From contig JASANE010021275.1 in the NCBI GenBank assembly GCA_030248225.1, forward strand, positions 1 to 64,000: 64,000 nucleotides of DNA, written 5' to 3'. This document shows positions 25,344 to 36,700 of the stretch, one piece after another; position 1 is the first letter of the stretch; the number at the start of each line of letters is the position of its first letter. Below the pieces are notes generated by a model. It worked only from the letters and a program-made list of their open reading frames with translations. It did no database searches and was not told the origin of the DNA. This DNA comes from Trileptium ribeirensis (Eukaryota > Nematoda > Enoplea > Enoplida > Thoracostomopsidae). Made by a program: the position numbers and the translations under genes.

Positions 25344-25770
25344 TGCGCGACTAAACTTAATGTGACCCCACTAACCATCCTATTTTGCAAAACTGGATGT
25401 GGAATCCACATCCATTGTTACGGAACAAATAGGAGGAAATTCGATCTGTTTCACTGCTAGCCAAGTCTTAGCGATTTTTAATTAGAGAACTGCAGTTAAA
25501 AATATCTGATAGCTTTAAATTCGGAAACGTCTCATCAACAGCAAATTTAATGTAACTGTGACCTCACAAGTGAAGCGGTCCTATTATCAATGAATAAATT
25601 TTCGCGAACAAAACCAATGTGAATTGAAATCCCGCAAAATTTTGTTCGCCAACAAATGGGATGTTTGCGAACAGAAATCGGCTTTTTTCAACCTATACGA
25701 AAATGTTCTAGAACTCATTTTTTCAAAAACAAAATAGGATGGCCAGCGGGGTCAATTAAATTATTTTGCA
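25344..25770. mobile_element. Harbinger-like MITE (second family), TSD TAA
   Basis: Left end TGCGCGACTAAACTTAATGT then GACCCC; right end the inverse of TGCAAAATAATTTAATTGAC then CCC, both followed inward by (A)ACCATCCTATTTTG-like sequence. TAA flanks at 25341-25343 and 25771-25773. Same family as 59978-60463. No coding capacity. Confidence 0.8.
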
Positions 25771-25939
25771 TAATGAAGGTATATACATGGTGAATACAAA
25801 AACGAAATTTGTGTTCACAGTTTTGTTATCGAACAAGCAATACTAGACACATAAAAATGAATGTAATGAAATCTTCACGTTTACAGTTATGATTCTAAAT
25901 GACTGCAGAAACGTCGCAAATAATCTGAAATTTGCTAAC

Positions 25940-26133
25940 CGAGTGTTTGAAACCGCAATATGCATAACTTTTTTGCTTAATGTATCATTTGCATTAAAGC
26001 AACATTTAACACATCCAAATACAAAACAAGTACCGATCATAAAGATGAAGCTTAATAAAACTAACGCGATACCAAAGGCCGTGAGCAACCAAACAGCTAG
26101 GACTAAACACATGCTAATCAATGTAACAATATC
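25940..26133 (-). CDS. Candidate exon encoding a transmembrane segment
   Basis: Between an acceptor ATTAACAG at 26134-26141 and a donor CG|GTTAGC at 25939, 194 bases are open and encode a very hydrophobic stretch (ISMCLVLAVWLLTAFGIALV and on) ending in a cysteine cluster FGCVKCC, then a polar tail. It looks like a membrane-spanning exon of a gene on the minus strand downstream of ZFR. I recognise no family and see no partner exon, so it may be a chance frame. The opposite-strand frame over the same bases is less protein-like. Confidence 0.25.
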
Positions 26134-26883
26134 CTGTTAATTATGCGGTTCACTAAGACTGCTCAACAGTCATAATAATCATTTAAAACTTGCTTGACGA
26201 GTGTGTGGTTTTTTTGCCGTTTCTGACTATGTGAAAAATAGATTTTACGCCGACAACCTAAATACTGTTGATTTGGTTACATATTGTTTTACGATGTTGG
26301 AGCATGTTTTTGTCGTGTTATTACTTAGCTATGTGGCACACCATAGAATGCAAAATTTTTTTAATTCAGTTAAAGTTCAGTTTTCTTTCCGCAATTAGTT
26401 TGCCAGTGAAACCGCTTGCGTATGCCATAGAATAGCTACAAATACATAATTACCGAAAAACAGGTCATCATATCTATCTTTTACTTCTACATAGTAAAAT
26501 GCACTTTTCATGTTTATATAGCTAACGATTTAGTACAAAAATTGAGTTTTTCTATAGAATTTATTGCATTAAAGACTGAACTATAGTAAGGAATATTTAA
26601 AGCTTACAATGTTTCTTGGGAAATTCAAGAGAAATTTCTCTTAACACAAGAGCAACAATTGATCCCACCATAAGAGCTGTGCCAACCAAAATGTGAATTT
26701 GACAGAGTTCATACCACGCAGAAAAGCGGACGTCTCATGCGACACCTAATCAAAACTATAATTGTTTAATAAAGGAAATCATAATTATTGCTGCTGCATA
26801 CTATATCACTGATGGTGTTAAACAGGCTATATGTTGAGAAAAACTTAGACACTGAGAATTTGCAGCAGAATGTCCTTGTATAA

Positions 26884-27377
26884 TGCGGCGTTCACGTTAT
26901 AATGTCCTCCTTGCTTGGAACTTTTGTCCCCCTGTAGTTGCGACTCTACAGTATTGACAGTTAGTGTCACACCCATACAATAAACCAATTTTCGATGGTG
27001 TAATACTCGGCACACACACCCACATTTTTACGGTATCGTACACACACTTAGCTACCACTTTCGAGTGAATTTGCAGTCACGAATATCTTCTGTAGTTAAT
27101 GCGATATATCAGTCCGCTATGCTGTGTAGATTTTTTTATAAATTTCAATATTTGTATCTAAACCATACGCATGTTGGTAAGATTATACCGAAAACAGTCA
27201 AAAAACTACAAAGACACGGTGTGCTTGACATCGTCGAAAAGCGGCTATACCCCTACCCTTGAAAAATTTATAAAAAACATAGCGGTGTCTAAGACACCCT
27301 ATTCTCGACAGTGTGCTTGACACTGCGTGTGGTACATAAGTTGCAAACGTGGGGGGCATTATAGTGTGAACGCCGCA
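26884..27377. mobile_element. Harbinger-like MITE, same family as 24369-24782
   Basis: TIR TGCGGCGTTCAC(G/A)(T/C)TATAATG; TSD TAA at 26881-26883 and 27378-27380. Internal words shared with the first copy: GTGTCTAAGACACCCT near the right end and GGTACATAAGTT. 494 bp, with a non-homologous insert. It lies just downstream of the ZFR stop codon, within or just beyond its 3' UTR. Confidence 0.88.
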
Positions 27378-27380
27378 TAA

Positions 27381-27739
27381 CGTTCCTTATTAAACGCGCC
27401 ATAAAACGATTCGGCTCTCTACAGGTATAAATACAAAATATCGGCTTATAATAATGTACATACTACCTAGTAATTTTGCACAAAAAATATGAATTAATCA
27501 GAATAATGAACACTTAAAAGCTGTTTTCGACGTCTTCCAAAAATTCATATTGTCTTCGACTGTATAACAGCAAAGTGTGCAAACCATCAACAATAGTGAA
27601 TACTGTTATGAAAAGAAAATACAAACAAAAAAACTTCACACTATTAAATAACATTCTGGGGAAGAATATAAACAGTTAATATCCATATCAAAATTTTTTC
27701 TTTTCCAAACACGTTGGGTTTTGCTTTTTCACACATTAT
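27381..27739 (-). other. ZFR: Probable 3' UTR / downstream sequence of ZFR
   Basis: Follows the TGA of the last ZFR exon. AT-rich, no frame, no perfect AATAAA on the minus strand. The transcript end cannot be placed from sequence. Confidence 0.4.
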
Positions 27740-27771
27740 TCATGCTTTCTTTTTCGCGTCCTTTTCGTCAT
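27740..27771 (-). CDS. ZFR: ZFR exon L: Lys-rich C-terminus and stop
   Basis: After a very good acceptor (GGTTATGTTTTAG) the two bases AT complete an Asp codon with exon K, then nine codons DEKDAKKKA and TGA. The acidic/lysine composition resembles the end of vertebrate ZFR (GKKDKKD). Because the exon is tiny, the assignment rests on phase, acceptor strength and composition. It could be wrong if the true last exon lies elsewhere in 27-32 kb. The following roughly 350 bases should be 3' UTR, but I see no perfect AATAAA there. Confidence 0.6.
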
Positions 27772-30700
27772 CTAAAACATAACCAGAACAAACCAATTAT
27801 TACAAGCAAAATTATGCTGAGCAATTTATAACCCTGATGTTGTATTAAAACCCTAGAATACAGCTGAAAAGGATAGTCATAATGGATGCCATTCTAAATG
27901 TCCGGCAATGTGCAATATATAAACTAAACAAAAATGAAGACAGACTACACTCTGGAAATCAGGTTCAACGACCCTGACTGAACCCATGACAGAAAGCCTA
28001 CGAAAAACGCTATTATATTGTGGTTGTATTATCTAAATAAATAAACAATTGTATTCAGTGTGCTTGAAAATCTACATAGATATACGGCCATATCTGATGC
28101 CCTGCAAGCAATGCATAACCATACAAATGAAGACAGAATTCATGGAGGAAATCGACCTCGCCGACCTTAAGCTCAATGGAAACAATTGAAAGGGTATGAA
28201 GTATTAATGCTATACTCTATACAACCAAACAATGGTATTCGCAGAACCGAGAACCCACAAATTATAGAAAAAATATAACCCTTGCCATTGGTCCATACAG
28301 ACATTAGATAAGGCACTATAATTTTTCCTTTAGCAAGCGTCCTCTACTGTTATTGCTTACTAGAACTTTAAGGTAAGCTTGTCAACACGATTTGGCATGC
28401 ACATTGGAAACAATCCTAAATATTTGCTCCGTAGTTATGAATTTATAGCAAAAAATGAATCACATTTTACGATGTTGAATATTATTCAGGATTACATCAA
28501 CGCAATAACATAGCTACTTTTTTGGATTTCTAGAGATTTCAGCGTAACTATGTTAATTTCACTTCTGCAACTTTTAGTTTGCATCATCATTTGTTAATGA
28601 ACCATTTAGTACTAAGCAGGAGCATCGCAAAAAGGGGAGAGTGTCCCCTCATGTTTTGCCGATGGGTGAGCGACATTTGAACACCTGGTATAAAATAAAT
28701 GCAATTAGCCGGCTCCTTCCACATGTGTTTACCGACACCCTCCAGTTTTGAAGAGCTTGCAATGCACTTGAGGTCTAAAGAGTATACTAGATATTAGCGA
28801 TATTTGAACACCGGGTATAAAATAAATGCAATTAGCCGGCTCCTTCCACGTGTGTTTACCGACACCCTCCAGTTTTGAAGAGCTTGCAATGCACTTGAGG
28901 TCTAAAGAGTATACTAGATATTGTACGCGTTACGAAATTCGCAGCGTCGCTGTATACCATTCATTTCAACTATTGTTGCCTAGGCTTTTTTGGGGGAGTC
29001 GGCTTCACCGGGGCGAACACCCGGTTGGCGGAGCGAAAAAAGTTGCTAGGCCAGGGGCTTAAACATTAGAAGTTTTAGGGGACTCAAAATTTTTATTTGC
29101 TAATTTTCCCACATATCTTTGTAAAGTTATCGGTGTGGGAGTATGATAGAGCGACATGTCACGCATAATCGGCACCGAAAAGGATCTGAGCACCAAGCTG
29201 GATACCCCTATATCGCTGTGAGCACGTATGGAATACATTCCCACGGATTTTGCCTACATTTATGGGCTGTAGTTATCTGCTATGAAAGGGTAATCGCACA
29301 CTGATTGAACTTCAGGTGTTTCGCACCTTCGGACTGATTCTTAATTGAAGAACTCCATGCCGTGTGACAAGAAAATCGTATGCCCAAAACATAAAAGTTG
29401 TAATTTATTTCCAAACGTAGATATTTTGTGTGCTTTCAACTTGTTTTGCACTTGCGTTTGATCAGATATGTAAATTTGTTTGTGCGCAAATAATATTGTA
29501 CCCATTACTGCGTAGCATTGTATTCATCGCAAATTTTGCGATATTAACACATGAAAGCCCTAAGTTTATCAGTATTCCGCATGCGATAACAACAAATACT
29601 ACGCTCCGATACCTGTGTATAGAATATTGCAATACTATTCCTATATCTAGGGTTACCGCAATGCGAACCACTATGAAGTTTTTAACGATATGACTCCATG
29701 CCGGTTATCGTGATTTTACAAATTTATTACCCAGGGTTCAACCATTCGATCGCTAAGCAACCGGAGGAAAGTGTTCCATGACACAAAATATACTCGTGTT
29801 AATCCGAAGCTTTGAGCATTTATGGTATGATGCCCTTGTGATTCTGGTACTTTGCGTCCTTTGATGTCTGAATGCGGAAGTTATGACAAGTTATTCGGAG
29901 AACGTTTTGGGCGGTAGTGTAGAACTCTGCGCGTTGTTTAGTAACAGGATGTCTGTCAAACTGGCAAACTATTTTAATTCGCTCAAAATGAATGTTCGGG
30001 GTAAATATTCAAGTGTCTTAAACGCACGGTGATCTCTCCTTTAGCGAACGATGTTCTGAAAATTTGGTGGACCCCTTTAGCGGTCGATATTAGGTGAAGC
30101 CCTGCTTGGTTTCCGTTATCGGGCCAGTAGATGCTGTTATCGAAATGACTAAAATTGTTCTCTTTATTGGCCACTGTTCAAAAGCCTGGCTGATTCGTCC
30201 TAGTGGGCGATGAGCAAAACAATTTTAAGCCTTTAACGTTTTTGGGCAGAATGTTAAAATTGGTGAAATTTACCCAACTGTCCCTGCAAAGCATCTACAT
30301 CTACATACGCGACCAGAAATAAGTGCAATCGAAAACGATCGAAATCGCAATCCATTGGAAATTCGCTTAATCGCAATATTGATCGAAATTTTGTTTAATC
30401 GAAAATAATCGAAATTTTACAATTTTGAGATTTTAATCGAAATCGATCTAAATTTCGATCCATTATTTTGCGCTAATTTTTGGACGTGACTGAAGTTGCT
30501 ATTACCGAGCACGCAATACATAACCATTATTTTGCACTTAGTCCTGGACATGACTGTAGTTCTCATTGCCCAGCGCGCAACACATAAACAAACAAATCAA
30601 GACAGACTACATTGTTGTTGTCCTGCAAGCAATACATATCTAAACTAAGGCAGAATTCATGTAGGAAATGGAACTTTTCTAACAGACACCCAATGGAAAC

Positions 30701-33700
30701 CACCGAAAAGGCATGAACTATTAGTGCTGTACTCTAGACAACCAAACGACCGTATTCAACGTGGTGAAAACCTACAAAATTACAGAAAATTAGTCCTAAT
30801 TCCCAGCACGTAATACACTAGTATTTCGCAAGCGAGGAGAAACGGAGCGAGCGTGGTTGCATTTATAAGTTCTTTTGTTTAATCACCTGTAACACATTAC
30901 GTTTGATATAAGCACCCCAAATCCTCTTGAACCCCAAACCCATTGAAAATCCTAAAACGTCGTCGATACTAAACCCATCGAAAACAAAAACTTTCAAAAT
31001 CCGTCCATCTGAAAATGAGTTATGAACGACAGTGACACATAAAAAAGAAATTTTCACGATTTCCCCCTAGCGCCCTCAGTGCAAACACTGCTCGCTTCGT
31101 TTCAATAACCAAACAAATCAAAACAAACTACATTTTAGAAATGGGTTCGTCAATTGTGCAAAAACGTTGAAAGCCATGAAAATACAGAGTAGTAACTTCG
31201 GGCTTTACAGAACAAATTCATCTTTGTTCATCGTGTTTGAAACATAATAAAACAGTCGTTTGAACGTACAAAAAACAAAAAAAACATACCGAAATATAAA
31301 AAAATAAATATTTCCCGCAAATGGAGGCAAAGCATATACGGGCACATAACTTCACAGAGAGTAGTCTCACAGAAAAGTGATGTCCAACAAAGTTGTAGAT
31401 CTCAATGAACCGATTCCTGAAGATGACCGCCGTTAGCGAGCTATGGGTTGCAACACTGGTTTGAGCTCTTAGCGTTCAACTAAAAGGCACACTGTCCCAT
31501 CACTTTTGCTATGAGACAAGAACAATATCGAAATCCATCGAAGATAAAAGAGACCTGTGAGTTCCAGAGACAGATAAAAAAGAGAATTTGCCAATTTTTT
31601 GGTCTAGCGCCCTCAATGAAAAACCTGCCTGCCCCGTTTTAATAAACTGCTGCATTTGCCAATTTGAAAGTAACGCCACAAATTCTAAACAAGAAAAACA
31701 AATACGTACGCTTTCTATCGTTTATCGGGAAACATAGGGCTTACCGATGCAATCATACTAAGTGAAATTAATTTATTTTAGTGTCCCAACAACTTAGAGC
31801 ACATGATTTTTGTAACACGGTGTCATCAATATTATCGAGGGCATCATGATGAATCATCATAAGTGACATTTTTCAACATTTACTCTTCAGAATCAACTTA
31901 TAAATAAAAAATTAATAACCTTTCTATTATGTTATTAAAATATTGCACCTTAAGATTCGAAAGGCAAATCCGACGCGTAGAAAAGTCGTAAAAATTCCAA
32001 TGCATGTAAAAGTCATAGACCACCACGGATTTCGTAAAATGCACTTACTTATTCAAGAAACACACTATATATGCTAACAAATTAGCGCCAGTTAAATAAG
32101 GAAACGCGTCGGAGAAAGTATAATGTAGTGAGGAGTGCTCACTGACCTTGACCGTGTGATACTTAGCCTCAAAATCTACTGAAGTGATTACAATGTAGAT
32201 ACTACAATAAGAAATAAAACAAAAATAAGCACTAACCTTTACTTTTATTTTCGGATGGACGTTTTGTGCCACCTCCAGCTTTAGCTGTTTTCGGTTCTCC
32301 AAAGAGTGGGAAGGGTCCCGGTGCAATTATCGATGATAGAGGTTTGGAAGTACTAATATTGGAAAACAAAGGCTCCAACGCAAGGACTTTGTAAAGTTGA
32401 TTGAATGCAACAAGACGTAATGCATGCTAAAAGTAGAATTTTATACAAAATCAAGAAAAGATTAGAAATTAATGATATTATTGTACTACCACTAGCATGA
32501 GCGCAGAAGGAGCATTTCGTGGAAAAGTATGCCACTCGGTCATACTCATGTACTCACTCTTATACGGTTATGTGGTGGGTTTCGGCTTATTCCCCCTCCC
32601 AAAGGATTCCAAGGGGGACCAAAATCCTACTTGATTCAAGGAAGAACACCCATTGCTAGCATATGGGACACCACTTAGGAGGTACCGGGTACCCATCTCC
32701 CTCTCCTCAAAGTCCCTTAGGGGTAGCAGCTGTAAGGTCGCCAATACCCAATGAGACTACAACAGAAGTAGAAATCGTACGAGGCTAATATTCTTGCTCT
32801 GCTCTCATTGGCTATTGGCGAGATGGTAGCGCCCCAAAGAACCTTGGAAGTGTACTCTCCTGGAATACCTTTAAGCAGAAAAACCACTACGTAATCGTAT
32901 AATGGGAAGTACATGAGTATGACCGAGTGTCATACTCTTCTACGAAATTGTTTTTTATGGACTCTTGCCACTAGTAACTAGCAAAGCGAATGAAAACGAG
33001 CGACTGTGGGTACTCTGTGATTTATTGACCGTTTTGTCGTTCCAAATTAAAGTAGGCCCCTTAAAATTCCATGCTAGCAATTATACACCGGCAATATTTC
33101 AATGACAATGTTATGGTCATTTTTACTTTATATTAAAACCGAACAACTCTTTATTTCTTCCTTCAATGACCAAAAAGACAAAATCTTTTTAAATTTATTC
33201 ATCACGAAATTTAAGAAATATTACGATTTGAAGAGTGATTTATACGTAGTAAGGCCCATAAGACTTGCATTATTTGATGCATAACACACAAATACAATAA
33301 TTGCTTTTATCGTATTCAGCAACACCAAAAACCTATGACACGATCGATTGACCTACATACATCTAAACCAGAAAAGTGGCGAAATTTGACTATTTTGCTG
33401 CCAAAATTTACCAAATTTAGCTCCGGTACCGTCCCGCAGGGTTAATAACACAACTAATATGGTCTTAAAACAATGAAACCAACTTGTGTAACGGGTTAAA
33501 TAACCCTGTACTCCCATTGTTCAACCCCAACAAGCAAAAAATTGCCTTATAAAAATTTTGAAATTTTCACTATTTTGAAGTATTTTCTAAATTTGGGCTC
33601 ATAGCTGGAAAACAACAGCTCTGATAAAAATGTCTAACAGCAAAGCTCTAACTCTCGAGATTCCGTCTCCGTTTTTCGCTGCGAAGCTTCAGTCTCGAGA

Positions 33701-36700
33701 TAAAGGCCACGCAAGATGGACAAATTTCAAAAAATGTGACCCTTTGGTGCCCAGTTTCACTCAGAAGACGCGGTCGGCGGGTTTATCGTCTCATGAACGG
33801 GCTCAAACGGACTGAATTGGTGATCAAATAAAAAACTTGGATTCACCCATCCGATGATGAGTTATGAACTCCACAGACGGACAAAATAATTTTTTTACAA
33901 TTTTGCCGCTAGCAAAGTTATAGAGGGAAACTACGCCTTCGGTCGACGCGTTTCAAAAATATTAACAGACACAATCATTAACAACGAATAGTTGAGATAA
34001 ACCAACAGAAGTACTAGACAATAAAATTAATAATCATGTGTTAGCAGTTGTCTTGAGGCCAACATCTTAATTTAGCTGATCGCGGCATTAAACATATGAA
34101 AATAGTTTCTTGAAAATTTATGTAAGATGCTATAGAACAATACAGCACCAGCGAATACTACCTGTGATACGTAGCGATAACAGAGCAAAAATAGGCAACA
34201 GGCAAATTTGGGAACGTCACACTGGGAACAATGACCCGTAATAATGACACTAAACATTAATGCCGCATTTGAATCAAATACATGGTCACAGTATAAATTT
34301 GCACTAGTCTGAAATACTAAATGCATAGCACCAATGGAGAACATGTCCCATAATGAGGCAGATTTCGAATATGCACAACTGTTTTTGAGACCACAAACAT
34401 CAGTAATTCTTGATTTTTGAATTGAAAGGTGCAGAAATTATTTCGACAGCCCATTAACCATAAGGCTATGAGAAATGGAAAGCATCTCACAGACTATGAA
34501 CGATAGACAAAATGTCGACAACTCGTCCTTATCGCGCCCCATTCACAAGCAATAAGCCATAACACAATTTTTGGTGTCCTATGGGATTGTACAAGCATTC
34601 ATGGACAAAATTATGTGCGCGAAGGTCGGGCGCAACTGCATCCGTCCGAGTCAGGACAAAATTGCGTCCGTGCGCGTCAGGACGAAATTGCGTCCGTGCG
34701 CGTCAGGACGAAATTGCGTCCGTGCGCGTCAGGACGAAATTGCGTCCGTGCGCGTCAGGACGAAATTGCGTCCGTGCGCGTCAGGACGAAATTGCGTCCG
34801 TGCGCGTCAGGACGAAATTGCGTCCGTGCGCGTCAGGACGAAATTGCGTCCGTGCGCGTCAGGACGAAATTGGGTCCGTGCGCGTCAGGACGAAATTGGG
34901 TCCGTGCGCGTCAGGACGAAATTGCGTCCGTGCGCGTCAAGACGAAATTGCATCCGTCCGTGTCAGCACGAAATTGCATCCGTGCGCGTCAGAGAAACAA
35001 AATGAAATTTCGTGCGCATCAGGACGAAATTGCGTCCGTGCGCGTCAAGACGAAATTGCATCCGTCCGTGTCAGCACGAAATTGCATCCGTCCGTGTCAG
35101 CACGAAATTGCATCCGTCCGTGTCAGCACGAAATTGGGTCCGTGCGCGTCAGGACGAAATTGCGTCCGTGCGCGTCAGGACGAAATTGCATCCGTCCGTG
35201 TCAGCACGAAATTGCATCCGTCCGTGTCAGCACGAAATTGCATCCGTCCGTGTCAGCACGAAACTGCGTCCTTCCGTGTCAGCACGAAATTGCATCCGTA
35301 CGCGCGATGAAGAAACTGCTTGGGTCCCCATCCGGATTAAATTGCGTTCCTCCACGTAAAAGCCAAATTTCGTCCGTCCACACCCGGACGTTCGTCTGTA
35401 CGCGTCTGCACTTGCTGTTGCCAGTGACTGTAACTCTATCCAAATTTTATCCCAGTGGGATGCGTGTTCACAACTCTACGAACAGAATAAAAAAGCAAAA
35501 ATTAGAGATTTTGCTGAATTGCAGAGGTTGTGGTTTATTCAGATATCCAGTTCCTTCTACCCATCATCTATTAGTATTATTCAATGCCATATGATAATAC
35601 AATTTTTGCACCTCGTTTGTTCAACCTAAAAAAACTTATTTGGTGAGAAAACGTGGGAATGCGGTGATATCATAATGGGATTAAAGCCCCATCTCTCTTA
35701 GAACCCGTAGTCCCTCTCTAAACATACCTTGCTTTTCAACGATAACAAAACCTACATTTTAAAGATATTATTAAGATGATTATTTGAAAAAAGGCAAAGA
35801 AGCGCGTATTGTTTTACATTTCTCGCTACCAAGAATTCATACCATAACACAAATACAATCATTGCTGTGCAGAGCTGATAACGCCTCTCGAAAAAATATA
35901 GGACATTTACCATAAAAAAATAGGACATACTTAAAACAAAAACATACCTATAAAAAGCTCTGACAATGCTATCCTGAGAATACAAATCTAATTGGCTTAT
36001 TTCAACGAACATTTCTGGGCTAACGTAGCGCAATCTATAAACCACTTACAACACCAAAAGTACTGGTTCTGGGGTACCAAATGACAGTTGTAACTTGATA
36101 AAGAAAGCCGTATTGTGCCACGGAAAAATATAGGAAATATAGGACAAATTCCAATTAAAAATATAGGAACAAAAAATACAAAATATAGGAAATCAAATAA
36201 AATAGGATATATACATCACCTATGTCTGTGATAAATATTCAATTCCTCAACCCAAAAACACCCCATCCAAGCTCTAAAACTATATTTATAATAATATCGC
36301 TAAGACTCTAAACAAAGCATACATAAATAACGAAGTAACGCTTGGGCGATCCAAGGTTAGCGCGTAAAATCTGCCACATTTTTAAGTAGCGACAATAATA
36401 AGACATTAGGTAATGGTTTACGTGTAATCCACGATTACTAACTTGGGCTGACGAGGTAATATCTTCTCGTTGTTGTTCGGTCATTTCAATCGCGTCTTTG
36501 TTTTCCTTTTCACAAGGATCTGCAAGTCCGGGGCCATCTGAAACAATTTACTGTTTTCTGAAGACGATAGAGAACTATATAAGACTATTACGCATGTTAG
36601 CCATACGACGAAGTTATAACACATATATAAATATTTGCACAGAAAACAATAAAAATACATGAATATAAATAAAACAGGGCTGTTATGCAGCATTCACTGA

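Larger units (their letters stand above)
27772..32236 (-). other. ZFR: ZFR intron K-L and its contents
   Basis: Holds dispersed-repeat copies (27880-28330, 30480-30830), a 127-bp tandem duplication (28670-28923), an AATCGAAA-rich block (30318-30475) and a short TIR element (30838-31108). A 63-codon minus frame at 29983-30174 has one IYWPD word reminiscent of a YWTD repeat, too little to call. Otherwise nothing recognised. Confidence 0.7.
32427..36442 (-). other. ZFR: ZFR intron J-K and its contents
   Basis: Contains the long-TIR element at 32514-32947, a repeat right end near 33800-33960, the 26-bp minisatellite at 34632-35305, and ATAGGA-rich low-complexity sequence at 35895-36210. No further coding exon is needed or seen, since exons J and K join in phase at a conserved point. 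Confidence 0.8.

Noticed and set aside
29983..30174. Minus-strand frame with IYWPDNGNQ, possible YWTD/LDL-receptor repeat exon
   Set aside because: A single short motif without a second repeat, reliable splice sites or neighbouring EGF-like sequence; likely chance.
34632..35305. CRISPR array
   Set aside because: Repeat units are directly adjacent with no spacers, and the genome is eukaryotic.
34581..35594. 337-codon ORF and overlapping long ORFs in two other frames
   Set aside because: Produced by a 26-bp repeat lacking stops in any plus-strand frame; no domain, and antisense within a ZFR intron. Reported as a minisatellite.
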